From assembly GCF_004216955.1 (NCBI RefSeq), contig NZ_SGXL01000001.1:558001-622000 (forward strand): a stretch of 64,000 bases of DNA. Reading direction: 5' to 3'. The translations under genes were made by a program, and so were the position numbers. The notes under the pieces were generated by a model that saw nothing but the letters and a program-made list of their open reading frames with translations, was not told the origin of the DNA and ran no database searches. Source of the DNA: Fictibacillus sp. BK138 (GTDB taxonomy: Bacteria > Bacillota > Bacilli > Bacillales > Fictibacillaceae). This document shows positions 9,100-18,212 of the stretch, one piece after another; the stretch's first letter is position 1; every line of letters starts with the position of its first letter.

Positions 9100-9963
9100 A
9101 TGAAAATTGCAACAATACAAACGGCGAGTCCACTCGTTTTAATTCCAAGCATCTATAAATCGCTCACAAAAGCAGAGCAAAAAGTAGCCGATGTGATCAC
9201 AGCCGATACGCATGAAGCCGTATACTATTCGGTTACAGATCTCTCTGAAAAAGCAGATGTGGGAGAAACGACAGTTATCCGTTTTTGCCGGAAGCTTGGT
9301 TACAAGGGCTATCAAGAATTTAAACTCGCCGTTGCTCAAAATCTTGTGAATCCGAACGAATCGGTATACGGAAAAATTGAAGATACAGACAGCATTGATG
9401 TGATTGCAAAAAAAATCACGTCTCAAAATACAGGGTTTATTCAGGATACACTTGGACTTATGGATCAGAACAACATAGAAAAAGTGGCTAAAAAACTTTT
9501 AGGTGCCCGTAAAATCTACTTTTTTGGAGTAGGCTCATCTGGAATCACGGCAACGGACGCCAAGTATCGTTTTATGAGAATCGGGTTCAATGTTGATTGT
9601 TCGGTGGATTCACATATCATTGCCATGAACGCAGCACTGGCAACGAAAGAGGATGTCGTGATCGGTATTTCAACATCTGGCAGCACGAAGGATCTTGTGG
9701 ACGCAGTCCGTATCGCAAAAGAAAATGGAGCTTTCGTGATCTGTCTTACAAACCACAACCGTTCACCGATCACAAAGTACACCGATGAAATCTTGCTTGC
9801 TGCCTCTAGAGAGACACCGCTACAAGGAGGTTCGTTCGCAGCGAAGATGGCACAGCTTCATCTTCTCGACATCTTAACAACGGTTGTTCTTTTACAACAA
9901 AAAGAACAATCCATTCAAGCAATTGAAAAAACAGCAAAAGCGGTTCTTGATAAGATGTATTAA
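9100..9963 (+). CDS. RpiR/MurR family transcriptional regulator
   Basis: 287 residues. The N-terminal HTH_6 domain (about 15-90; TDLSEKADVGETTVIRFCRKLG) binds DNA. The C-terminal SIS domain (about 120-265; FFGVGSSG and GISTSGSTKD) senses a phosphosugar. ATG 9100 is chosen over the 9049 frame opening because AAAGGAGC precedes it and homology starts there. Its place between nanE and the esterase suggests control of this locus by an amino-sugar phosphate such as ManNAc-6-P or GlcNAc-6-P. No operator was identified. Confidence 0.92.
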   Translation: MKIATIQTASPLVLIPSIYKSLTKAEQKVADVITADTHEAVYYSVTDLSEKADVGETTVIRFCRKLGYKGYQEFKLAVAQNLVNPNESVYGKIEDTDSIDVIAKKITSQNTGFIQDTLGLMDQNNIEKVAKKLLGARKIYFFGVGSSGITATDAKYRFMRIGFNVDCSVDSHIIAMNAALATKEDVVIGISTSGSTKDLVDAVRIAKENGAFVICLTNHNRSPITKYTDEILLAASRETPLQGGSFAAKMAQLHLLDILTTVVLLQQKEQSIQAIEKTAKAVLDKMY

Positions 9964-9984
9964 TTTTATGAGGTGACAAACCTT

Positions 9985-10917
9985 ATGAATCTAAAAAACT
10001 ATAAGCCTGTTTTGACGAGACAGCCCGATTTTCATGCTTTTTGGGAAAAACGAAAGGGATCTTTTCAGCCAGATGTCACGGTGAATTGGCTCAATGATTA
10101 CCCAGTGAAACAAGTTAAAGTGGCAGATGTTACGTTTAATTGCCGAGACGGAACACCGATCAGAAGCTGGATGATCATACCGAACAGCGATCAAAAATCG
10201 TATTCCGCTGTTGTTCACTTTCACGGATATACAGCAGGACGGGGAGCAGTTCATGAGTTTTTAAAATATGCACTGATGGGTATCGCCGTTTTTTGTTTTG
10301 AGCTCAGAGGGCAGGGAGTTTCACCAGACCACGCTCATTATAATAGAGGAAACTATCTTCCGGGATGGATGACGAACGATATTGAGAATCTCCAAAACTA
10401 TTATTACGTGCATGTGTATGAGGACATGATTGCTTATCTGTCTTGGATGAAGAAGCTTGATTTTATCGATTCAAACCGAATAGCCGTAATGGGTGAATCG
10501 CAAGGCGGTGGTTTGGCATTGGCTGCAGCCGGAGTAGATTCCGATATCAAACTCGCAATCTCTGATTTTCCTTTTTTGTCTCATATTGAAAAAGGAGTCG
10601 AGCTTGCTTTAGACGGACCATATGTCGAGGTCGCGCAGTATTTTAAATACAACGATCCGACACGAAGTTCCTATGAAAAAATTATGCAAAACCTTTCCTA
10701 CGTGGATGCCATGAACTTTTGTCCGGATATCTTCTGTCCTGTTCTAATGAGCATTGGCTTAAAGGATACAGTGACGCCTCCTGAAACGGTGTTTGCTGCA
10801 TTTAATCACTTGGCAACAAAAATAAAAGAAATTGATATTTATCCGGACTATGGCCACGAGCCAAACCACTTTAAAGAAGAGCGACGTCTAGAATGGATCG
10901 CAAAGTACTTGTTATAA
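9985..10917 (+). CDS. CE7-family acetylesterase (acetyl-xylan-esterase/Cah-like)
   Basis: 310 residues, no signal peptide, so intracellular. An alpha/beta hydrolase with all CE7 signatures: the RGQG motif (FELRGQGVS), GES172QGG with nucleophile S172, D261 and H291-E292. CE7 enzymes remove O-acetyl groups from short oligosaccharides. GTG 9973 opens the frame, but GAGGTGA is correctly spaced for ATG 9985. It lies 22 bp after the regulator. It probably deacetylates imported sugars in the salvage pathway. Confidence 0.88.
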   Translation: MNLKNYKPVLTRQPDFHAFWEKRKGSFQPDVTVNWLNDYPVKQVKVADVTFNCRDGTPIRSWMIIPNSDQKSYSAVVHFHGYTAGRGAVHEFLKYALMGIAVFCFELRGQGVSPDHAHYNRGNYLPGWMTNDIENLQNYYYVHVYEDMIAYLSWMKKLDFIDSNRIAVMGESQGGGLALAAAGVDSDIKLAISDFPFLSHIEKGVELALDGPYVEVAQYFKYNDPTRSSYEKIMQNLSYVDAMNFCPDIFCPVLMSIGLKDTVTPPETVFAAFNHLATKIKEIDIYPDYGHEPNHFKEERRLEWIAKYLL

Positions 10918-10940
10918 AACGTCTTAAGGGGTGTGGACGT

Positions 10941-11930
10941 ATGAAGCGAGATGTCAGTATCGGTATTGATATCGGAGGAACAAAAATCGTAGCGGGACTT
11001 GTGACGGTTGAAGGCGAGGTCCTCTACAAACAGATCGTCCCAACAGCGACAGAAGGAAAAGAACAGATTATCTTTCAGCTGCAGCAGATGATAAATGATC
11101 TTTTAAAAGAGGCGCATAAGCTAAGGCTCCCGACTTTAAAAGGTATTGGCATCGGAACTGCTGGTCAGATCGATTTCAAAAACGGAATCGTCAGAAGCGG
11201 AACATCGAACATTAAAGACTGGAACGATATACCGCTTAAACATGAGATCCAGCGTTTATTTGGATTCCCGACCTGGATTGATAACGATGTGAATGTAGTG
11301 GCTCTCGCGGAATCCTATCTCGGCGCGGCTAAAGGATATAATAACGTCGTTTTCTTAACACTTGGTACAGGAATCGGAGGCGCTGTTATTCAGGAAGGAA
11401 AGCTTTTGCACGGAGAGTGGGGAGGAGCAGCAGAACTTGGCCATATGTCAGTAGACCGTAACGGTCCAGCGTGCAACTGCGGCTATAAAGGCTGCCTCGA
11501 GGCGTATGCTTCTGGAACTGGAATTGCTAATCAGATGAAACGCATGCTTCGTAAAAATCCTGAGCTCTATGATGGCCAAATTGAAAACATAACCGCACGA
11601 GATGTGTTTCAATGGGCATCTGAAGGAAAACAATTTGCAAAATCACTTTTGGATAAAGCGATAGACGCCCTGGCTTACGGAACCGTTAACATCATTCATG
11701 CCTTCAACCCTTCACTGCTTGTTATAGGAGGCGGAATCATCGATCAGCACAGCTGGATCATTACGGATCTGCAGAATCGTGTACGGAGCCTTGGTATTTC
11801 ATCGCTTGTTCAATCTGTTTCTTTTAAAAAAGCAGCTTTTGGTGATGAAGCAGGGGTAATTGGTGCCGCGTATCAAAGCTTTTTGTATAGTCAAAACGTT
11901 CAAAAGGAGGGTGCATCTAATGAGGGATGA
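10941..11930 (+). CDS. ROK-family sugar kinase
   Basis: 329 residues. The ATP-phosphate loop D10-I-G-G-T-K15 and the ROK zinc site H168...C178-x-C180...C185 are intact, with TWIDNDVN holding the probable catalytic Asp. ATG 10941 follows TAAGGGGTG, and its 3' end overlaps the next gene by 11 bp. Beside nanE the best guess is N-acylmannosamine kinase, but ROK kinases for glucose, GlcNAc or fructose look the same at this level, so no symbol is given. Confidence 0.9.
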   Translation: MKRDVSIGIDIGGTKIVAGLVTVEGEVLYKQIVPTATEGKEQIIFQLQQMINDLLKEAHKLRLPTLKGIGIGTAGQIDFKNGIVRSGTSNIKDWNDIPLKHEIQRLFGFPTWIDNDVNVVALAESYLGAAKGYNNVVFLTLGTGIGGAVIQEGKLLHGEWGGAAELGHMSVDRNGPACNCGYKGCLEAYASGTGIANQMKRMLRKNPELYDGQIENITARDVFQWASEGKQFAKSLLDKAIDALAYGTVNIIHAFNPSLLVIGGGIIDQHSWIITDLQNRVRSLGISSLVQSVSFKKAAFGDEAGVIGAAYQSFLYSQNVQKEGASNEG

Positions 11931-13491
11931 AAAATCAGCAGATATCGTCATTATCGGTGGAAGCACAGGGGGATGTGCCGCAGCACTTTCTGCCTGCAAG
12001 ATGGGCTACCACGTCGTCATGACCGAAGAGACGAAGTGGATCGGCGGCCAGCTGACAAGCCAGGCTGTGCCTCCCGATGAACACCGTTGGATCGAGCAGT
12101 TTGGCTGCACGCAGAGCTACCGAACATTCAGGAACAAAGTAAGAGAACATTATTTATGCAAGTATTCCGTAAAACCTGAGCATCACCATTTGTTGTTCAA
12201 TCCAGGGAACTCACTGGTCAGCCGAATTTCACACGAACCAAGAGCGGCTCTTCATGTATTGGAGGAAATGCTTGCACCATACGTACATAACGGACTTCTC
12301 ACCATTTTAACTGAACACAAAATCACCTCCGTTCAAGTGGATGGCGATTATATAAAAGCAGCAACAGTCATCCACGAACCTACCCAAAAAGAATTAATCC
12401 TGCAAGGAACTTATTTTCTCGATGCCACAGAATGCGGTGATGTACTGCCACTCGCGAACGTTCAATATGTGACAGGGGCAGAGTCTCAAGAACAGACCGG
12501 TGAACCCCATGCGGTTTCTGGTGATCCTGAACCTCTTAACATGCAGGCAATCACGCATTGTTTTGCCGTTGATTATCGCGAGGGTGAAGACCACACGATT
12601 GAAAAACCTGAATCCTATTCCTTCTGGCGGAACTACCAGCCTGATGTTTGGCCAGATCGGCTTTTAAGCTGGACAGCGCCTCAGCCGATCAGTTTAAAAC
12701 CCATCACGTATTCATTAATGCCGAACGCCAATCAATTCTCACTTTTTCACTATCGACGTTTGATCGATTCCTCTCAATTTGACAACAACGAATTTCCTCA
12801 TGACATTAGCTTAATTAACTGGCCGCAAAACGATTATCTGTTAGGACCTGTTTTTGATATAGAAGAAAAAGAGCGCATGCTACATCTAAAACAAGCAAAA
12901 GAATTAAGTCTTTCGCTTTTATACTGGATGCAAACTGAGGCACCAAGGCCGGATGGCGGGCAAGGATATCCAGGATTGAAACTTAGACCTGATGTTGTCG
13001 GTACAGAAGATGGACTTGCCATGTATCCGTATATTCGGGAATCCCGACGGATCCAGGCTGAGTTTACGGTACTTGAGCAGCATTTTAGTGCTGAAATCCG
13101 TGGAGATAAAGGTGCCTCCCAATATGAAGATTCTGTTGGAATCGGCTGCTACCGCATCGATCTTCATCCTAGTACGGGTGGAGATAATTATATCGATATC
13201 TCATCCTTACCGTTCCAAATTCCGCTCGGCAGTTTTATTCCGGTTCAGTTTCAAAATCTGATTCCCGCCTGTAAGAATATCGCAACGACTCATATTACAA
13301 ACGGATGCTACCGGCTTCATCCCGTTGAATGGAACATTGGAGAAGTAGCGGGATACCTTGCGGGTTATTCAATGAAAAAGAGTACAATTCCACGACATGT
13401 CCGAAACCATGATCCATTGCTGAAGGATTTCCAAAAGGTGCTTACCCAGCAAGGAATCGAACTTCAATGGCCGGTCGTTCATGCCGTGTAG
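11920..13491 (+). CDS. FAD-dependent oxidoreductase (FAD_oxidored family), cytoplasmic
   Basis: 523 residues. The N-terminal dinucleotide motif IVIIGGSTGG is followed by the typical KWIGGQLTSQ segment of the FAD_oxidored (PF12831-like) group. No signal peptide or membrane segment. ATG 11920 follows AAAAGGAGGG and lies inside the 3' end of the kinase gene, which implies coupling. A second, membrane-anchored member of the family is encoded at 58986. Substrate unknown; association with glycan catabolism suggests oxidation of a sugar or its derivative. Confidence 0.83.
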   Translation: MRDEKSADIVIIGGSTGGCAAALSACKMGYHVVMTEETKWIGGQLTSQAVPPDEHRWIEQFGCTQSYRTFRNKVREHYLCKYSVKPEHHHLLFNPGNSLVSRISHEPRAALHVLEEMLAPYVHNGLLTILTEHKITSVQVDGDYIKAATVIHEPTQKELILQGTYFLDATECGDVLPLANVQYVTGAESQEQTGEPHAVSGDPEPLNMQAITHCFAVDYREGEDHTIEKPESYSFWRNYQPDVWPDRLLSWTAPQPISLKPITYSLMPNANQFSLFHYRRLIDSSQFDNNEFPHDISLINWPQNDYLLGPVFDIEEKERMLHLKQAKELSLSLLYWMQTEAPRPDGGQGYPGLKLRPDVVGTEDGLAMYPYIRESRRIQAEFTVLEQHFSAEIRGDKGASQYEDSVGIGCYRIDLHPSTGGDNYIDISSLPFQIPLGSFIPVQFQNLIPACKNIATTHITNGCYRLHPVEWNIGEVAGYLAGYSMKKSTIPRHVRNHDPLLKDFQKVLTQQGIELQWPVVHAV

Positions 13492-13505
13492 GGAGGTGAT
13501 ATTTC

Positions 13506-14459
13506 GTGATCGATGAACGGTGGAAAGATTATATACCTGAGAGTAATCGTGAGCCCGATTTTGATGCGTTTTGGGAAGAGACTAAACTCGAGTCTAAAAA
13601 TCAGCCGCTTGAGGTCCGGCTCTCAGACATTCCATACCCGATTCGAAACATTAACGCTCAAAAACTAATTTTTAAAGGGTTCAACGGAACTGAACTTGCA
13701 GGTTTTTACTTAAAACCTGATTCGGAAAAAAAAAGATTACCATGTTTGCTCGTTTTGCACGGCTATGGCGGAAACAAAGGTTCAATCGCGAACTACGCAA
13801 AATATCTCATGATGGGTTATGCCGTGGTAGCACTAGATACGAGAGGTCACGGTGAATCAGGAAACGGCAGCTATCCAGCGGGTGGAACCGGTTCTTGGGT
13901 AACGCAAGGAATCCTCGATCCCGCCACTTATTATTACCGTCACGTTTATATGGATGTGATTCGTGCGCTGGATGTCACCGAAACGCTGCCTGAGGTGAAT
14001 TCTGAGAGAATCGTGATCTATGGTGTAAGTATGGGAGGAGGTATTGCGCTAGCTGTTGCGGGACTAGATAACCGGGCATCCTACGTGATCGCAGATGTGC
14101 CCAATATGTGTGACCTGCCTCTCGCTATTCAACTAAAGATGGAAGGTTCGCTAACGGCAGTAGAACAATTTTTGCGTCAATATCCTGATCAGCTTAAACA
14201 AGTGTTTAAAACGCTCTCCTTTTATGATAATAAAAACCTAGCTGAAAACATCTCATGTCCGGTTTGGATTTCTGCAGGAGGCAAGGATCTGATCTGTCCC
14301 CCTCAGACCATCTATGGTGTGTTTAACCTGATTAAGACAAACAAGAACATCAACTATTATTCATTCTCCGGGCATGATCTTCCCGGTAGTATCAGTCACA
14401 TCGATCATCTTGTCGAGATACTGGCAGAATATATAGAGGAAAGGGTGACAAAAAGTTGA
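13506..14459 (+). CDS. Divergent CE7-like acetylesterase
   Basis: 317 residues, cytoplasmic alpha/beta hydrolase. It is related to the esterase at 9985 (shared DFDAFWEE/DFHAFWEK start and overall plan), but the signatures differ. RGQ is R113-G-H115, the nucleophile motif is GVS175MGGG instead of GxSQGG, and HE is H290-D291. The Ser-Asp-His triad still looks complete. The start is GTG 13506 behind GGGAGGTGAT. Its stop overlaps the next start as TTGA. The altered motifs suggest a different acyl substrate. Confidence 0.8.
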   Translation: MIDERWKDYIPESNREPDFDAFWEETKLESKNQPLEVRLSDIPYPIRNINAQKLIFKGFNGTELAGFYLKPDSEKKRLPCLLVLHGYGGNKGSIANYAKYLMMGYAVVALDTRGHGESGNGSYPAGGTGSWVTQGILDPATYYYRHVYMDVIRALDVTETLPEVNSERIVIYGVSMGGGIALAVAGLDNRASYVIADVPNMCDLPLAIQLKMEGSLTAVEQFLRQYPDQLKQVFKTLSFYDNKNLAENISCPVWISAGGKDLICPPQTIYGVFNLIKTNKNINYYSFSGHDLPGSISHIDHLVEILAEYIEERVTKS

Positions 14460-15652
14460 AGGATACAACGATTTTATGGGTCGATTTTATCGCGAATGCT
14501 GATTATCTAGCCTCAAAAGAAAATCAAAAGATTTTTATGGAAAACGCAAAGAATGCTGGAGTTACAAGGCTTGTCATTGATGCGAAGATCCCTTTTGGGC
14601 AGGTGACCTTTCCGAGTTCCATCGCGCCGCACGTGAGTTCTGTAGAAGACGGTCGTTATGATGCGTGGAGAGGGCGGAACTTCTTACAAGAGATGCTCGA
14701 GCTCGGGCATCAAGAAGGGTTTATTGTACTTGCAAACCTCGATGTTTTTGCTGAAGGAGAGAAAGCGGCAGAAGAAGGTGTTGCTTACGAGAAGAAGGAA
14801 TGGCAGACGACCTTTTATCAATACAATCCTTCACTTAAAAAAGGAGAGTTCGTTGCAGCGGAAGATAGCAGTGAATACGCAGTCTGGGTGAACCCTATCC
14901 TCCCTGAAGTGGAAGATTACGAGCTTTCTATTTTACAAGAAGTCGTGGAAAACTATGATGTGGATGGCGTTGTGCTCGACCGCTGCAGATATCCGAACGT
15001 GTATGGCGATTTTAGTGATTGTAGCAAAAATAGATTTGAAGATTTTACAGGAGAGAAGCTCAAAAATTGGCCTGAAGATATCCTCTCTTTTACAGCAGAA
15101 GGAGAGCTAGTCAGAGGAAATCATTTCAATAAGTGGGCTGAATGGCGCGCGGGAAACATCACAGAATATGTGAAAAAAGCTAAGAGAATCGTAAAGAAGA
15201 GAAATCCGAATCTATTATTCAGCATCTATGTGGGCTCGTGGCATCCGCTCTATTATCACGAAGGAGTGAACTGGGGCAGCAACACGTTCCAGCCTGATTA
15301 CGATTGGACTTCAGAAACCTATCATGTGACTGGCTATGGTGATGAGCTCGATTTCATCATGACCGGTTGCTATTATCCTGATGTGACGAAGGATGAAGCG
15401 ATTTCTAATCAAAAGCCAGCCGACTGGTACAGCGTTGAGGGTGGAATTGAAGTGAGCCTAAAGGCGTTGAACGGAAAGACACCTGTTGTTGCCTCTCTCT
15501 ATCTTAAAGACTATGAAAATAATCCAGAACAGTTTTTAAAAGCGATAAAGATGTGCAAAGAAAGGTCCGCTGGTGTGATGCTGTTCGATACAAGTCATCT
15601 TATTAGTTTTCAATGGTGGGATCTAGTTAAAAAGCCCTCTATAAAACAGTGA
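14456..15652 (+). CDS. Cytoplasmic GHL10-type glycoside hydrolase-like protein
   Basis: 398 residues, no signal peptide. A clear paralogue of the secreted protein at 5411: both share SSIAPHVS/SEIAPHVS, the NYDVDG(V/I)VLDR strand, KWxEWRAGNI, YVGSW, EGVNW, LDFIMTG and a terminal QWWDL/DWWYI block. It lacks the roughly 125-residue inserted domain. The start is TTG overlapping the upstream stop, with AAAGGGTGA upstream. The pair suggests extracellular cleavage, import, then intracellular cleavage of one glycan. Confidence 0.84.
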   Translation: MKDTTILWVDFIANADYLASKENQKIFMENAKNAGVTRLVIDAKIPFGQVTFPSSIAPHVSSVEDGRYDAWRGRNFLQEMLELGHQEGFIVLANLDVFAEGEKAAEEGVAYEKKEWQTTFYQYNPSLKKGEFVAAEDSSEYAVWVNPILPEVEDYELSILQEVVENYDVDGVVLDRCRYPNVYGDFSDCSKNRFEDFTGEKLKNWPEDILSFTAEGELVRGNHFNKWAEWRAGNITEYVKKAKRIVKKRNPNLLFSIYVGSWHPLYYHEGVNWGSNTFQPDYDWTSETYHVTGYGDELDFIMTGCYYPDVTKDEAISNQKPADWYSVEGGIEVSLKALNGKTPVVASLYLKDYENNPEQFLKAIKMCKERSAGVMLFDTSHLISFQWWDLVKKPSIKQ

Positions 15653-15661
15653 AAATAGCCG

Positions 15662-15691
15662 TTGACAAAATTGTCAGTATTATCTTAAAAT
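15662..15691 (+). promoter_or_regulatory. Possible sigma-A promoter for the ABC transporter genes
   Basis: TTGACA, an 18-nt spacer, then TAAAAT. It lies in the 148-bp gap before the binding-protein gene. A GGAATTTT...AAAATTCC inverted repeat followed by T6 (15704-15750) sits between it and the start and could act as a weak attenuator. Confidence 0.45.
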
Positions 15692-15800
15692 TAAGAAAAT
15701 GGAGGAATTTTTCTTCTTTATCAATTTTTAGGAAATAAAATTCCTTTTTTACAGGGGTACGAAACATGCTAGTCATTAAGAAAAATGAGGGGGATGTAAA

Positions 15801-17060
15801 GTGAAACACGTAAAAAAAGTGTTGGCGTTCGTCATGATTTTCTCACTCTTAGCTCTAACCGCTTGTAACGACTCGTCGAGCGGCAGTGGAGGTAAGGATG
15901 AAAAAGCAGAAATTACATTTTGGACCATTTCATTAAGCCCTACTTTCGATGATTACATCAACGGCATGATCGCAGACTTTGAGAAAGAGAATCCGAATAT
16001 TAAAGTGAAGTGGCAGGACATTCCTTTTGATCAAGTAGAAAAGAAAACGCTTACTGCAGCAGCTTCTGGACAGCTTGGTGATGTTATGAACCTGAACACC
16101 GATTACCTAAAAAAGCTGGCTGCCCTTGGTGCAGTTAAGAATCTAGAAAAAGATACAAAAGACGTGAAGGACGATTTCTTCCCGGGAATCTGGGATGCAG
16201 GCAAGCTTGAAGATGGTACGTATGCTTTGCCATGGTACCTATCAACAGGTGTGGTTCTTTACAATAAAGAGCTTTTAAAGAAAGCAGGCTACGATAATCC
16301 TCCAACAACAGAGGAAGAAGCGTGGGAAATGTCGAAAGTGATTAAAGAAAAGACGGGTGCGATCGGGCATCTTGTCAAAGACATCCACGTTTATCTGCCA
16401 GCTAACGGTGCTGATATTATCTCTGAAGACTTAAAGAGTGCAGCAATCAACAACCCGAAAGCGCTTGAAATCTTCAAAGAATTTAAAGAGCGCTACGATA
16501 ACGGTTTAATCCCGAAAGAAGCGGTTTTAGGAATATACAAGCATAACGAAGCATTTGCTCAAGAGAAGCTAGCTTGGTGGAACATTGGACCACAGCTATT
16601 CAGACAAGTAAAAGACTTGTCGCCTGAAGTGTATGCCAAGTCTGATGCATCACCGGCAATCCTAGGTTCTGAAGAAAAGATCCACGTAGGAATCATGAAC
16701 GTTGCGGTTGCTGAGAAAACCAAGCATCCAGAAGCAGCGATCAAGTTTGCGAAGTTCGTAACAAACGCTGAGAACCAATTAGCATTCGGTAAGATCGTAC
16801 CGATCCTTCCGTCGGTTATCGAAGCAACAGAAGATGAGTTCTACACGGATGTTAAAGAAGCTAAGGACCCGGCAGATAAGGGACGCTACCTGGCTGCAAA
16901 ACAGCTTGAAAAAGGCGCGAACCTATTCCCGCCGGTAGAGAACATCTCCCAAATCAACAAAGCGGTTCAAGAGGAGTTCCAGAAAGTATTGTTAGAAGAT
17001 AAAGATCCGGAGCAGGCATTGAAGGATGCTGAGACGGAGATTAATAAGCTGTTGAAGTAG
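15801..17060 (+). CDS. Sugar ABC transporter substrate-binding lipoprotein
   Basis: 419 residues. The type II signal peptide ends in LALTAC with lipidated C22, followed by a Ser/Gly linker. The mature part matches family-1 extracellular solute-binding proteins (EITFWTIS start, NKELLKKAGYD, and a GIMNVAVAEKTKHPEAA segment). The start is GTG with GAGGGGGAT upstream. Two permeases follow after an unusually long gap holding a repeat array and a hairpin. No ATPase is encoded, so a shared ATPase such as MsmX is likely. It probably binds an oligosaccharide released by the GHL10 enzyme. Confidence 0.92.
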   Translation: MKHVKKVLAFVMIFSLLALTACNDSSSGSGGKDEKAEITFWTISLSPTFDDYINGMIADFEKENPNIKVKWQDIPFDQVEKKTLTAAASGQLGDVMNLNTDYLKKLAALGAVKNLEKDTKDVKDDFFPGIWDAGKLEDGTYALPWYLSTGVVLYNKELLKKAGYDNPPTTEEEAWEMSKVIKEKTGAIGHLVKDIHVYLPANGADIISEDLKSAAINNPKALEIFKEFKERYDNGLIPKEAVLGIYKHNEAFAQEKLAWWNIGPQLFRQVKDLSPEVYAKSDASPAILGSEEKIHVGIMNVAVAEKTKHPEAAIKFAKFVTNAENQLAFGKIVPILPSVIEATEDEFYTDVKEAKDPADKGRYLAAKQLEKGANLFPPVENISQINKAVQEEFQKVLLEDKDPEQALKDAETEINKLLK

Positions 17061-17085
17061 AAGTTGAGTGTGTGTGGCAGCGTTT

Positions 17086-17228
17086 GGCTCATAGAGTGTA
17101 GGTTTTGACTCATAGAGAAACGAGTTTGACTCATAGAAATGGGTTTGGCCGATAGAAATTCATAGACCTACAACTTTGACTCATAGTGCAGCTGTTTAGA
17201 CTCATAGACCGCACGTAACGACTCATAG
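17086..17228 (-). repeat. 21-bp-phased CTATGRRYY array 4 (8 units, minus orientation)
   Basis: Written on the plus strand as GACTCATAG-type cores ending at 17094, 17115, 17136, 17155, 17165, 17186, 17207 and 17228. The steps are 21, 21, 19, 10, 21, 21, 21. The 10-bp step looks like loss of one helical turn. The unit ending at 17155 is decayed (GGCCGATAG). It lies inside a transporter operon between binding protein and permeases. Confidence 0.93.
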
Positions 17229-17248
17229 AAAATGTTTCACGCAATTTC

Positions 17249-17302
17249 ATAATGAACAAAATGGCTGACGCATACGGCTTGGCGTCAGCCAAGTTTCATT
17301 AT
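17249..17302 (+). promoter_or_regulatory. Long intercistronic hairpin (attenuator or mRNA-stability element)
   Basis: Perfect stem TGGCTGACGC/GCGTCAGCCA (17262-17271 with 17282-17291), extended by flanking ATAATGAA/TTTCATTAT arms across a small bulge. There is no long T run after it, so it is more likely a processing or partial-termination element. That would give more binding protein than permease, as in other sugar ABC operons. Confidence 0.65.
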
Positions 17303-17345
17303 AGGTAAGTATTAAGGCTCTTTTTAGAAAGATAGGGGGCATTTC

Positions 17346-18200
17346 ATGTATAAAGCTAGAACAGCTTGGTTGTTTTTGATTCCTACAGGTGTCCTGCTGC
17401 TCACTTTCAGTATCATTCCAGCGGTCGCGGCGCTCGGGCTTAGCTTCACCAACTATAATGTTTTCCAGCCGATCGAATGGGTCGGTATCGAGAATTTCTC
17501 GAGAGCCTTCTCGGACGACGATTTTTGGAACGCACTTTGGAATACATTTTATTATTGGATTCTCGTTACACCAGCTTTGATCGTGATCCCGGTTTTCCTG
17601 GCGATCCTCGTGAACCAGCAGCTGATGGGAATTAAAGTGTACCGGCTAATATTCTATTTCCCGGCGCTCGTTTCCGTTGTTGTAACAGCGATTCTTTGGA
17701 CATGGATGTTTAAAAGTGACGGACTTTTTAATGCAGCTCTTCATTCTATCGGCATCAATCCGGTCGACTGGCTGACTGATAAATTCACCGCTATGCCGAG
17801 TTTAGCGATCGTAACGGTCTGGCAAGGACTCGGTTATTACATGCTTTTTTATCTCGCTGGTTTGCAGTCCGTTTCAAAAGATCTTTACGAAGCGGCTGAA
17901 CTGGACGGCGCGGGCTTTTGGGCAAAACACATCTACATTACATTTCCGAGCCTGAAGCCGATCATCTTTTTCGTTACCGTAGTCTCAACCATGTCTGCGT
18001 TTAAAGAGTTTACACTCATGTTAACGATGACAGCAGGAGGACCGATCGGATCAACTACAACACTCGTCTACATGATTTTTGAAAAAGCATTTACAGATCT
18101 CGAAATGGGCTATGCAAGTGCCGTCTCGACGATATTATTCGTCATCATCCTCATCTTAACGCTGATTAACAAACGGGCACTGGACACGACACAACAATAG
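17346..18200 (+). CDS. Sugar ABC transporter permease (MalF/UgpA type)
   Basis: 284 residues with about six membrane helices. The first begins at residue 8 and the cytoplasmic EAA loop reads EAAELDGAGFW...FPSLKP. It forms the import channel with the next gene's product and docks an ATPase not encoded here. ATG 17346 follows a GGGGGC-rich ribosome site; the next gene starts 13 bp after its stop. Confidence 0.92.
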   Translation: MYKARTAWLFLIPTGVLLLTFSIIPAVAALGLSFTNYNVFQPIEWVGIENFSRAFSDDDFWNALWNTFYYWILVTPALIVIPVFLAILVNQQLMGIKVYRLIFYFPALVSVVVTAILWTWMFKSDGLFNAALHSIGINPVDWLTDKFTAMPSLAIVTVWQGLGYYMLFYLAGLQSVSKDLYEAAELDGAGFWAKHIYITFPSLKPIIFFVTVVSTMSAFKEFTLMLTMTAGGPIGSTTTLVYMIFEKAFTDLEMGYASAVSTILFVIILILTLINKRALDTTQQ

Positions 18201-18212
18201 GGAGGTGACAAA

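Noticed and set aside
8299-11930. Sialic acid catabolic operon
   Set aside because: NanE and a ROK kinase are present, but no sialate lyase or sialidase gene was seen, and the transporter is a generic sugar type.
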